Below, in pieces: positions 22,743 to 33,287 of a stretch of 64,000 bases of DNA; within the stretch, counting starts at the first letter, position 1, and each line of letters begins with the position of its first letter. This stretch comes from Stagonosporopsis chrysanthemi (Eukaryota > Ascomycota > Dothideomycetes > Pleosporales > Didymellaceae). The position numbers were made by a program, and so were the translations under genes. The notes beneath the pieces are model-generated. The model did not search any database and was not told the origin of the DNA. It saw nothing but the letters and a program-made list of their open reading frames with translations. The stretch spans positions 62,001 to 126,000 of the forward strand of contig JAFISE010000030.1 of the NCBI GenBank assembly GCA_022560025.1, given 5' to 3'.

Positions 22743-23833
22743 TGTTGTGAGTGGCGTCTAAATCACAATGTCAGATAAACTTAAGTTGGTGGATGAAAGA
22801 CGAGCGTGATCAGAGGAAGGCCGCGAACGCCGGGATAAGTATTTCTTGAATGGTATTTCCTTGCCCGCGATCGTGCTGAACACGAGCCCGTCTCTTGCGC
22901 TACTACTATGCACATTGCTGACGCACTTGGGTACATTATGGCCGAATGTTGGGTCGTCAGACATAGAGTTGTTGCAGAACATGCCGGCTGTCGCCATTTC
23001 CTATTAGAGGTGGCGGAAGGCGCGATGGTGTTAGCTGTGATTGGTGGTCACCCTCGACCCAGTGAACGTACCCGGCGCTAATGCAAGCGGCTGACTTCCA
23101 CAAGGGCGGGCGAAGATCGGTATTCTTCACCACTGAACGTGCCAACTCCGGAAATCATGCTTGGGAATACGTTGTTTCTAGTAAGAATGTCATCAATCAG
23201 GATCGTGCGTCTGATGCGGAGGTGCCAGCGTTGTCATGGCCCATGACGTAGTTGCTCTGTACTCTAGCGCCGATGCTCATGTAATCGAAGCTGATGAAGT
23301 TAACAGCCATGATTGTTAGGTAGGCGGTCGTTCGCGGGACTTAAACCTCTTGATTTCTGGTACCGACTTCATCTTTGATACGCTTACAAACGGAAGTAGT
23401 CGTGATGGGCATTGAAATGTTTTATGCTCTGCAATGGCAATAAAAGTTACAACAAGAAGATCCATTGTGACATCCAACTGAAAGAGATGAGGTTGAGGCA
23501 CTGAACACGCAGGGCCACGAATATCGACTGCGGCGCCATGAGTGGTGCACATCTACCAGAGGAAAGTGGAGCAGACCAGGGGAACACCATGTACCTTCTC
23601 TCATCATCGCCACGTCTTGACTTGGCAATGTGGATTGGCTCTAGTTAGCTGTCATCAAGTTGCATGGTGTACCACGACGTTGGTACATGAAGATAACGCA
23701 AGGCTTGGCCCAGTGACGACGAATGTCGCGTCAATGCACAAGGGAGGGTGATATAAGAATAGGGGACATCACAAATTAAAAAATATAAGCCATCTGAACG
23801 ATTTTCACCAAGTTCTTTGCACATTTTACCAGC
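22743..23833. other. Divergent intergenic region, SDR / alcohol dehydrogenase
   Basis: 1.09 kb between divergent start codons. Several ORFs of 60-80 codons are present but none resembles a protein I know. AT-rich sequence with AAAAAATATAA near 23775-23785 lies about 50 bp upstream of the dehydrogenase ATG and could serve as a TATA-like element. Confidence 0.4.
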
Positions 23834-24985
23834 ATGGCTTCCCTCATGAGAGCAGTCGCACAGCTAGGACAGGCCTATAACGTCTCGGTCATCGACGTCC
23901 CTGTCCCTACTATCCTGAACCCTACGGATGCGATCGTTCGTATCAACGCCTCAGCCATCTGTGGTAGCGATCTCCATACCTACCACGTTGCCTCGGGGTC
24001 TCCAGACGCGCCGCTGCTTTACGGACATGAAGCAATCGGCTACGTGACCGAGATAGGCGATGCGGTGCAGTTTCTCAGTGTTGGAGACTATGTTGTCATC
24101 CCAGACAACCTTGATAACGGACATTACACGTTGGAGCCCGACAGTTATCAGGTCCCGCTGGGTTTTGGAGGAGTCCAGTCAGGGGAGAACCCGCCCTTGC
24201 CGGGTGTGCAGAGTGAGTTATCGCATCTTCTGGTTCTTTGAGTCAATACTGATATGGTCTGGATTGTAGCCGAGTACGCACGCATCCCTTTCGCTGATAA
24301 TTCCCTGATTCCCGTCCCGGCCAACTCAAGCACCACTGAGTCCACCCTGATCGACTACCTCTTCGTCTCTGACATCTTCTCCACTGCTTGGAGTGGCGTC
24401 ACCCTTTCCGGTTTCGAACAGGGAGACAGTGTTGCCGTGTTTGGTGCTGGTCCGGTCGGTCTTCTTGCCGCGTACTCTGCTATTCTTCGTGGCGCCTCCC
24501 GAGTCTACAGCATTGACCAAGTGCAAGATCGCCTTGACCTCGCCGCTTCTATCGGTGCCATCCCAATCAACTTCGCAGACTCAGATCCTGTAGAGCAGAT
24601 CCTGGCACAGGAGCCTGGCGGTGTCCGACGTAGCGTTGAAGCTGTCGGCTACGAAGCAGAGAATGCAACAGGCCAGATCGATGCCTCCATTACTCTTCCT
24701 CAGGCTCTGAACGTAACCGCGCCACGTGGCGGCATTGGAATAGTCGGTCTCTTCCAGCAGGGTCTTAATAACTTCGATATTGGGCAGGCTTTCGAGAAGT
24801 CTATCAGGGTGGATGGCGGCGTTGTGCTGCCTCTACAGGTCGCCTCGGAGTTAGTGCCTCTTATACGGTCTGGCAGGGCAAAGCCGAGCTTCATCGTTAG
24901 CAGCGTGATCAAAATTGAAGAGGCGCCTGAGTACTACGCGCGTTTCAGCAGGCGCGAGGAGAGCAAGGTGGTTATTCGGTTCTAG
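23834..24985 (+). CDS. Zinc-type medium-chain alcohol dehydrogenase
   Basis: Two exons, 23834-24212 and 24270-24985 (57-nt intron); 364 aa. MDR-superfamily NAD(P)-dependent dehydrogenase. Catalytic zinc ligands are Cys43 (ICGSD) and His65/Glu66 (YGHEAIG). The nucleotide-binding motif GAGPVG is at 185-190, followed by an acidic residue after the second strand (SIDQVQDRLDLA). The lobe that normally carries four structural-zinc cysteines reads DNLDNGHYTLEPDSYQVPLGF and has none, so only the catalytic zinc is expected. This variant is common in fungal members of the formaldehyde-dehydrogenase-like branch. Substrate unknown. It is divergent from the SDR at 22742. Confidence 0.92.
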
Positions 24986-26595
24986 GGATGAGTTGAGCCG
25001 GGCATAATCTCACGTGAGATCTTAGAGTAGTATACGCATATGTATCTACAGCCCTCGTAGATTCGACTCAAACAAATTGCTATCCTTGGATCAACGGAAG
25101 GACTTCGAATCAAATGCGTGGTATAATGCACGTCTGACAAATTCCGCGCCAAGTCCCCGAAACTACGTCTCCGTGTGTTGCCTACTGTGTCCAGAGTCAG
25201 CCAGCACATAACAGACTCAGACGTATAAGATATCTACGGGATATTATAGGAAAGAGGAAGAAGAAGAGCCATTACTTGGTTCCTGCAAGGCTGGTAATGT
25301 GAGATGGTGGCTGGCACATCTCCAGAGATTCCTCTGATTCTCAGACGCAACGCATCATATATTGATGTTATGCGTTTGGATTTGTAACAGAGCATATAAA
25401 GGCAAAGGGATGTCATAAGCGTATTGTTTTTCGATTTTCCCAAGAGACAGAACGGCCATACACCTGAGAGAGTTGTGCTTTGATATCGGCAGTAACAGCT
25501 GACATGGGATGAACATGGAACATAGAACCAAGTCGCCGACAGAATCTACTGTATATCTGGGGGGAGATAGGGTAATTGGTTTGCAGACGCGAAATCAACA
25601 GACATGGCGTGGCTGTCAGTTTTTTTCCACAGGAATAAAAGAGAAAGAAAGAGGAGGTCATATCCACTCTTATTTTTCATTGTCTTTCTAGCCATCGTGA
25701 ATTCAACAGAATGAACGAAATAGGGGTTTCAAAGAGTTCATCCAGCCATACAAGGATCTCGACACCTTTTTCGTCCAAGGAAGAGAAAAAGCAGCTCATA
25801 GTTTGTTTGACATCCATCTTTCGGGACAGAACAGACATAAGTCACTGCTGATAGTGTTTTCCATCTTTCAGCACCGCAGACCCGGCTGGTGCAAAGAAAG
25901 GAGCATAGGCCCATATATCCATGGCTTATATGAATTCATGAAGTCATGCCAGAGAGATTCGGTCATTTGAAATTTGGAAGAAGCGGAAGGAAAAGGGACA
26001 TCATGTGAGATTTTCGTGCTTCTCGAAGGAGGAAAAACAGGTGTTCGGATCTGAGACGTTTCGAGAAGAGACAGACAGCGAGAGTAGATGTGCAGTCGCG
26101 TACAGCGGTCCGAGTGAGGAATTCGCAGTTATACGTTGACTGACAGCCATACCATCACCCGACGATTTCTTTTGGGGGCGAGAGGTCATAAGCACATCAT
26201 CGACCTTTTTCGGGACAGACCAGACATGTTGTGTCCCAGAGTTGGTTTTGATAACTGACGAAGGGAGGAGGTGTGTGGAAGAGTGATGCAAAAGCATTGT
26301 CGACAGGCTTATATAGGAGCACAAGATTGGCTGGACCAGTAGAAATCGCGCCGTCTTCTGGTATGTCAAACGAAGAAGCACATGGGCTATGGGGCATCGA
26401 CTGTGGGGCGTGAGTGTTGTTGTAAGCTGCTCGTTTCAATGCAGCTTGGGTATCTTGTCTTTATTCGCCCCTCTCCATCTCCATCACTATCACTACGCAC
26501 CCGAACGAGTCCACATCAGCCTCATATGTTCAAAACCAAAGCAAACACAACCCCACTCCCGTCTCACCAGCCCTCCCCATCGCATCAACTCCATC
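24986..26595. other. Convergent 3' intergenic region, no gene seen
   Basis: 1.6 kb between the stops of the alcohol dehydrogenase and RTF2. ORFs up to 126 codons lack recognisable features, and composition is more AT-rich than the flanking genes. Confidence 0.5.
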
Positions 26596-27679
26596 TCACT
26601 TCTTCCCAATACTAAAGCCCCTTGTCATGTAGTCCGCGCTATTCCCCTTACTCGGCGTATTGTTACTAGTATTGAACAAGCTCTTGACGTTCTCGTTCTG
26701 CCCCAACTTGCGCCTCTTGTTGCGCTCTTCCTGCTCCTCGAGCACTTTGCGCGTGAGCGAGGCTGTGGCGGAGTTTTTAAGGCCGCTGTCTGGTGTGCCA
26801 TTCCTCTCGCCGTTTAATTTTTGGTCGATAGGCTTCGCGCCGTTTGTCTTGGAGCCGTTCGTCACGGGCTTTGCTTTCTTATCGTCTTCAGAAGAAGAGT
26901 GAGATTTTGCGGTCGTGGAGGAGGGGTCTGTGGAGGAGGTTGTGGACTTCTCAGCGGTCTTCTTGCGCTTTTTGCTGCCGGGGGCTTTCTTGAGTGCATG
27001 TGTGAGGCCCTTTTCTTTCAATGTCTTCAGCCGTAGGTTGAGGCGCGCGAGGTCAGTCGGTACGGTGGGTAGGATAGGTATAACGTCGTTCTCGGCGTAC
27101 GGTTCGTTGCACTATGCTTGTTAGTATTTCGTCACCACCACTTCTCGACCGAGATGGACTTGCCTGCAAACACACGCTCCCCGCAACCTCCTTCACCACA
27201 CTCCCTGCAAAGGCGTGTCCGCACGGGACGATGTACACCGCCTTCGCACCCGGCCCCAGTTCGCGCCCAGTAATGGGACACACCCAGATCTCGCTCCTGC
27301 CACTGCCTTCCTTCTTCTCCTCTGGCCCAGCCTCGAACTTCACTTCCACCACATCCTTCAGCCCCTTCAGCCTATCGCCCGCACACCCCAGCTCCGCAAA
27401 CTCGCCCTCGCGCTTGACGTCCGCAACCCTGCCCGCCTCCTCCTTCTCGCGCCCATCTTCTTTCAGCAGGAATTCGATGACTGCGTCTTTGTTGTAGAGT
27501 GTACCAGCGGCATCGCCGACAACAGGCGCGGCGAGCGGTCTTCGCGACAAAGGGCAGGTCGACCAGTGGTATTCTTGTTGCTCGGTGAGCTGCTCTTTGG
27601 CTTGGGTGGTGGTGAGGGCTTTGGCAGCTTCTTTGACGAGTTCGCGCCGCTTGGGGATGGAGCCACCGTCGTTACCCAT
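26596..27679 (-). CDS. RTF2: Replication termination factor 2 (Rtf2)
   Basis: Two exons, complement of 27679-27164 and 27111-26596; 343 aa. Rtf2 family proteins have a RING/U-box-like domain and act at stalled forks (S. pombe), with roles also reported in splicing and in replisome control in human cells. The N-terminus MGNDGGSIPKRRELVK is the family signature. CPLSRRPLAAPVV and the second zinc-knuckle half (WVCPITGRELGPG, VYIVPCGHAF, CLQCNEPY) are visible. The C-terminal third is Lys/Ser-rich and disordered. The intron (27112-27163) has GC-AG ends, CAG|GCAAGT, with an exact tactaac branch site; splicing creates the CxxC pair CLQC. The in-frame codon at 27829 is upstream of the conserved start and was rejected. 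Confidence 0.92.
27112..27163 (-). other. GC-AG intron in RTF2
   Basis: 52 nt; donor gcaagt after CAG, branch tactaac, acceptor catag. The join restores the conserved CxxC of the RING-like fold. Confidence 0.88.
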
Positions 27680-27992
27680 GGTAGCTGTTTGCTGGGGAGA
27701 TTGAGGTGTGGGTGAGATGTGAATCGTAGGCGGCGCAAAGGCGGTGGCGCGTGGTGAAAGCTGGAGAGGGTGCGGAGTGGACGCGGAAATGGACGAAAAT
27801 GGAAAGTGGTCCTGGCACAATTCGTTCACGAGATCGCAGTAGCAACAGCATGTAGAAAGACAGTCACAATATTTATCGGCCGTCTATCTGTGCATTGCAG
27901 AGTATGATATATATCTACAGTATAACTTTTGTCCTCGTTAATTCGTCTGCAGTCGCTCACAATGCTATATCCCAGGACCGTAACAACTGGCA
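27680..27992. promoter_or_regulatory. RTF2 upstream region / PPR 3' flank
   Basis: 313 bp, including the RTF2 promoter and the PPR gene terminator. No motif assigned. Confidence 0.4.
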
Positions 27993-30230
27993 CTAAGCAT
28001 GATTCCCCCAAGGCTTCCTCTCATTTGCGGGTTTCGCATCTCGCGCTCTCCAAATGCCCTTTTTTTCTGTTGAGCCATGCGTACGCCAACTGCGTTCCTC
28101 ATTACCCTTTGGTTGTTCAAGCGTATTATTCCCTTCTTCACCCGCATCGTCATTCAAGTAGCTGTGCTCGTCGAACTCTCCCTCTGGCGTCGTGTTCTTG
28201 TGGTTGAGATTTGGAGCCCTCCGCGCAATGTCCCTCTCAATCTGCTTAAGGATGAAGGCTGACAGCCTGGCCCTTTCTTTCTTGAAATCCTGCTTCTGCT
28301 CTTCAGGAATGAGATTCGACAGGAGCAGTCGGTCGTAGACAGCGTATACTTTCCTTATCGCCGTAAGAGCATCTTGACGCGCCGAGTCTTTCAGGTACGT
28401 TGCGCCGTGAGCCTTTCGGTCTGCTCCGCCAACACCAAGCTGCAGGCGCAGGTTCTTAACAATAGGGTGGAGAGAAGTAAGAGCATCGATGAGGTCCTGG
28501 CCAGTTGCCAGCGGGAAGGTGAGCGCCAGATCAGCGTACATGCCTACTGTCTTCGCATCGGCGTCCTCGAAGGTCTCGTTCATGTTGTGGAGAATCTTGC
28601 TGGCGTTCTTTAACGAGTTGTGGTTGTTCTTGTCTCGCACGCAAGTGCTCATGGCGATTCTGAATGTTCCCGGTCCGGGCTTGATGCCTTGGCCAAGGAT
28701 ATCGTTTTTCAGAAGCTCAGCAGCAGCAGCTGACGAACGATTCTGACGTAGGTTCCGCAGTTGTTGGTTCAAGTTGTTCAGATCCGGCTTGATACCGTAC
28801 GTTGCGGAGTCGGACAGCATATCCCAGTACTTTTGCGCAGCCTTCGGCGCGGCAATCTTTTGGCAAGCTTCTTGCAGCACAGATAGAATGTTGTTGCCTG
28901 GTTTCACAAACGCCAGATGTCTTGCCAGGCTACCGGTGAAAGGCAGGAACTCTTCGCCTCGCATCCCATTTTGATCGGGCGCCAGATGCTCGTCGTCAAA
29001 CTTGAAGTCGTCCAGTACCTCCGGTGCGCGCAATCTTGGAAAGCCGGCTGCATCGCGCTCTGTGGTACCCAATCGAGGCACGAGTCGTGGTATGTCCATG
29101 GTCTGCTCCACCAGAGAAAGCACGTCGTCCCAGTCGCGTGGTCGAGCTCCTAGCAGTAGTAGTCTTGCCATCGAACAGACCAGTTCCTCATCAATAACCA
29201 GATCTGCGTTCCTCCACTTGCCCGCGATATCTTCCCAAAGCCTTCTGGCCTCCATGATACTACGATCCTTCCTTACGGCTGCCTCCGTTGCAGACTCGTC
29301 AGTCGGCACCTTGAGCAACATACTCTGTCGGATTGCATTGATTATGGTGCTGTAGGTGGTGGCATTTGCTGCTGCCGGCCCTGATTCTGGGATTTTGGCA
29401 GCTATGCCCCACAACGCATCCATGTCCAGTGCTCTTGCGCATACACGTAGCGCAGCATTCGTGTGGATGATCGATGGCTCGACTCGAGAGTTCGGTGCGG
29501 AGAGGGAGTGGTATATAGAGAGCGCTTTCCCGAGCACGCCCGACTGGTGCGCATTGATCGAGAGCCCTCGCAGGAGGATTGTGTATGTGTAAGAGTCGGG
29601 GAACTGTGCGCGTTTCTTCATCTGTGTGGCGTTAGCGCTTGGACGGAAGGCAGATGCATTCTTACGTACATCGTTGTACACCTTGAGCGCAGGAGTGACC
29701 TGCGAGTTGGCCAGGTGGTAGTCAATGATGTGGTTCCAGCTGACAACACAAGCCATGGAGTGGCTCGCCATCTGCACCAGCTGCTTCATCTCTTCCACCT
29801 TGTCCTTGTTCAGCTCTGCCCTCACGAATTGAGCAAGGTCCAGAGGGTCCTGCAGGTGCCGCAGCTCTCGTTTCCTCCTATTCCAGTCGTTGTCTGTCAT
29901 ATGCGGAGGTTTTCTGCCCAGCTTCGTCAAATTTGGTGTCTCGTGTTGGTCTACATCTCTCGATGGCGATTGTCGCAACGCTGATCTCTCCCACTTCTTC
30001 TGGTTTTCGGCAGCTGCAGATTTCTGCCATGGCTCGTCTTTACTCTGCGACAGCTTCTCGACCCTGGCGAGGTAATGTGGGCGCGTGTCGGTCCTGTGTA
30101 CTTTGGTGCTCTGGAGCCGCTGCTGGCTCTGGCGCATAAGTGGATTTACATTGCGGCAGAGGCGTTGAAGGTTAGCTGGGCGGTCGAAGGGCTGGACGCA
30201 TTGCCAAAGGCAGGCGCGACAGTTGAGCAT
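27993..30230 (-). CDS. Mitochondrial pentatricopeptide repeat (PPR) protein
   Basis: Two exons, complement of 30230-29670 and 29621-27993; 729 aa. PPR proteins bind RNA and in fungi act in mitochondrial transcript maturation, stability or translation. The N-terminus (MLNCRACLWQCVQPF, then Arg-rich) is compatible with a mitochondrial presequence. Helical-repeat units are visible at SWNHIIDYHLANSQVTPALK, DSYTYTILLRGLSINAHQSG, IIHTNAALRVCARALDMDAL and ATTYSTIINAIRQ. The C-terminus is basic and Asn/Glu-rich. The intron (29622-29669, 48 nt, branch gctaac) is in frame and stop-free; without splicing, 16 residues would interrupt a repeat. The start at 30230 was preferred to 30293 for the presequence. 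The specific ortholog (for example Ccm1 or Cya5 type) cannot be assigned. Confidence 0.85.
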   Translation of the reverse strand: MLNCRACLWQCVQPFDRPANLQRLCRNVNPLMRQSQQRLQSTKVHRTDTRPHYLARVEKLSQSKDEPWQKSAAAENQKKWERSALRQSPSRDVDQHETPNLTKLGRKPPHMTDNDWNRRKRELRHLQDPLDLAQFVRAELNKDKVEEMKQLVQMASHSMACVVSWNHIIDYHLANSQVTPALKVYNDVRKNASAFRPSANATQMKKRAQFPDSYTYTILLRGLSINAHQSGVLGKALSIYHSLSAPNSRVEPSIIHTNAALRVCARALDMDALWGIAAKIPESGPAAANATTYSTIINAIRQSMLLKVPTDESATEAAVRKDRSIMEARRLWEDIAGKWRNADLVIDEELVCSMARLLLLGARPRDWDDVLSLVEQTMDIPRLVPRLGTTERDAAGFPRLRAPEVLDDFKFDDEHLAPDQNGMRGEEFLPFTGSLARHLAFVKPGNNILSVLQEACQKIAAPKAAQKYWDMLSDSATYGIKPDLNNLNQQLRNLRQNRSSAAAAELLKNDILGQGIKPGPGTFRIAMSTCVRDKNNHNSLKNASKILHNMNETFEDADAKTVGMYADLALTFPLATGQDLIDALTSLHPIVKNLRLQLGVGGADRKAHGATYLKDSARQDALTAIRKVYAVYDRLLLSNLIPEEQKQDFKKERARLSAFILKQIERDIARRAPNLNHKNTTPEGEFDEHSYLNDDAGEEGNNTLEQPKGNEERSWRTHGSTEKKGIWRARDAKPANERKPWGNHA

Positions 30231-33200
30231 TAGGAGGACGTGAAATCGACTTGTGTCAGAGTATTGTACATTCGCAGCAGCGTCTGAAAACATTCATCTG
30301 TACGACGCGGGCACTAACGCGCAGAGCTCGGTCACGTGTTGGACCGAATCGCGAAGTGGACCCCGGTCCGTTATGATTGTACGTGAACTTCAACATCTGT
30401 GCTACAGGCGCAGACCGCCCTATCAAGCAAGTCACTAACTGCGATGTACCACGAGTCTAAGACAGGGGTTCGCCAAAGCGCAATGTACCTTAATCCAACA
30501 TCGCCAGGCTGGCCAGCACGCAAGACACTCTGCGGCCAGGCTGGCAAGTCCCTGAGCCAACATCCCATGCCCTTGGAGCCGAGCAAGCCAGCCAGGAGAT
30601 TAGTTTCTTGATCAAGCAGCCTCGCAGGAGCCGGCGCGTGAGAGCTAAAGCAAGACACACGTCCTTAGCCTGCGTTGAGTCTAGCAACTCGCTTTGATCC
30701 GTCATCAACAAGCCAGCCCTTCCCTCCAAGCTTGAATCCTCCGGCCAACGTGGCGGATCAGACTACCTGCGACCGTTGCACATGGCTTTCCCACTCGCTC
30801 GGTCGCGCTGTATGCACGAAATGCCTTTGTACAGGAGCGCTCGTGACGGCTAGCGACGTGCGAGCATCAGCGATCCGTCGCACACGTGTATCGTGGGCGG
30901 GCGCACGCAAGGAGTGCGCAGTGAGTGCGGTGCCTTGCTGTGTGCGCTGTGCTTGTGTCGCATGTCGGACGACCGGTGGTGTTGTTGCTACAAAGTATGC
31001 TACTGTGCCATTGGAGCCCGTCAGCTCTGCGCAGTCCGTGGCTCCCTGGGCTGCGCATCATCTGCTTTGCAATTTGGCAAAACATGTCGTCGAGCTCTGT
31101 TCCTCTCTACCTGACAGAGCACAGAACACGCACGTAAGCAAAGCAAAACACGCAACACCACGTTCTCGTTGGCCCCGCCCTCTGCTGCTGTGCAACGCAC
31201 CACACGCTTTTGGTCAGGCTCACCTTACACGCAGCGCGCATGCGCCGTTCGTGCTAGTCTCCGCCGTCAGCGCGGGAGGCCATTGGCGTTGGCAGCCTTC
31301 TAGCATGGTGCTGCCCTGGCAGGTGTTAGTTTGCGCTTGCGAAGCGGTGCGAGGCACGGAGGAAAAGCAAGTGCGCGCAGCCCAACGCCAGTTTAGCAGA
31401 TGCTGATCGAAGGATCTAACATCCCCGTTGGCGCTAACCTTTGCTAACTAACGGGCATCTCGCATGGCCCGCGAGCTTGCAGGGCTTAAGGGGAGATCTT
31501 AGCGTAGGGGGAGGTGAAAGTAGTCAAAATCTGGGGTACTGCGCATGTCTGACATGGCGAGAAATCTGGGGCATCTCTTTGACCTGGAAAGATGGCGGAC
31601 CGGCCACGGCCTCGCCGCCACTGCGCGCCGCAACCATCGGACAACTCACCCAGCGTTGCTCACATGCTGCCGTTCCCATCATCCCGAGTCCCACCGCACG
31701 CATGACCAAGCAAGGCCTGCTCTCGCACTTCACCGCTGCGTAACACTTCTGGCCAATTGCGCTCCGCACATCTAGCCCTCATTTTGACGACAGGAAACGG
31801 CACTCACGATGGTTGCTCCATTGTTTTCGGTCGCACAGAGGCATCCTGCTGCATGCGGAACCGCACGGCGCAAAGGGCGACCTGTCGAGAACACAAGGTT
31901 CTGAAGCCTGGGCTAGGTCGGCGACAGCGTCTGCTGGCGGGCATGGTAACGACAGTGTGGGTGCGTTTCCATGCTCTGGTTTGGAACAGCGCTAATCCCA
32001 CCCCACATATGCATGTTGGTTGATGTCCTGCTACCAGGCTCAGGCTGGAACAACGGGACCCTGCAGTGCCTCTAGATCTGTTGACCGGATTTGCAGTACC
32101 AAACGATCCACAGCCACAAAGCCACCTCAACTCTGAGCCTGACTTGACCGTACTGCACGTCATCTTCCTGTGCGACGTGAGAATGCTCGTTTGGAACAAT
32201 GGCAACCAAGCCCACACCCTGCGTAATGCTTGCGTATTCGTTTGACCGCCGTGATGGCTTTTAAGGATGGTCGGCGTGTTTGCGGCCCAATGAGATGCTG
32301 ACATCGCCGAGTCTGCATTGTGTTGTGCCGTGCGCCCTGCGACCGCAGAAGTGCCACCAGCCAACGGGATAAGTGGTGAGGTGGGCTTCAGTACGTGGCT
32401 GCTGATACGTGTGCAGCGTGCTTGCATGTGAAGTGAGGAGAGAACGAAGCGTCAGATTGAACATGTGTTCAGATGGGCTGCGACTCAGGCCTCCGCATGT
32501 GTCCCTGTCATGCTCGCAGCTTGAGACAGATCTACTGCCATCCGGCACTAAATTGCAAACACGTTGTTTGGTGATGCGGCAAGAGCGTTCGATTTTAGTC
32601 GGTGACATGCGTGTGCTCATGGTGACGAGTTTTAGAACACGAACGACGTGCAAGGGCGCACCTTGAGCTCTCGAGTCCCGTTGCAACGCCAGTCGAAGCT
32701 AACTCCTGCTAGAAGTGTTGCAAGCACACCAGCAAGTCCAAGCACCCGGTTCACTAGAGCAAACAATCGCTGAGCAAGAAGGTAATTCATGAAACATGAA
32801 CGACTAATTGTTTCTGTCTGAGCGCCAAATGGATGCATGAAATCTAGGTTTCCTAGAAGAAAATGAGACCAGCATTTTGAGGTGACGACGCCCACCAGTA
32901 GAGAAACAGGAAGGTTAACAGGCTCGCAGAGGAAAAAATTACCGCCGAACATCTGAACCCATCGCTCTGCCCACTGACACTGCAGCCCTTGACCATTGAC
33001 CTGGGATATAGAAGGAAAAGTCATCTCGTTCCTGCCCCGAACACCGTGAAAATAAAAGGATACAGCCGCCACCAGGTGTAAATGCATGCCCCAACCGTTG
33101 TGTAAAATGCTGAACCAGCCCCATACCTTTTCCATAATTCGACCGACCCGCCCAGTATGTGATGAGCGCCCGTGGTGCTGGCTTTCAGACCTGTCGTCGT

Positions 33201-33287
33201 GACATTCGAATCATCACTTCCGTCCCGGCGACAGGCCACTCGACTTTGCATAGCATTCGTAGCGTGTCCACTGCATCGGTGAGCCGC
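30231..33287. other. 3 kb gene-free interval (PPR promoter, Con7 3' flank)
   Basis: No ORF here (up to 243 codons) shows motifs, plausible splicing or recognisable family sequence. GC content stays near 50%, so it does not look like AT-rich, RIP-degraded repeat. It may include a long 3' UTR of the zinc-finger gene or unannotated noncoding RNA. Confidence 0.5.

Noticed and set aside
26001..26381. 126-codon minus-strand ORF
   Set aside because: Located in the convergent interval after RTF2; sequence unstructured.
30675..31406. 243-codon plus-strand ORF
   Set aside because: Cys/Ala/Arg mixture without repeat or motif, in the PPR-Con7 interval; no plausible start context or homolog known to me.
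32632..33135. 167-codon minus-strand ORF with hydrophobic stretches
   Set aside because: Looked like a small membrane protein, but has no family resemblance and lies where the Con7-like 3' UTR is expected.
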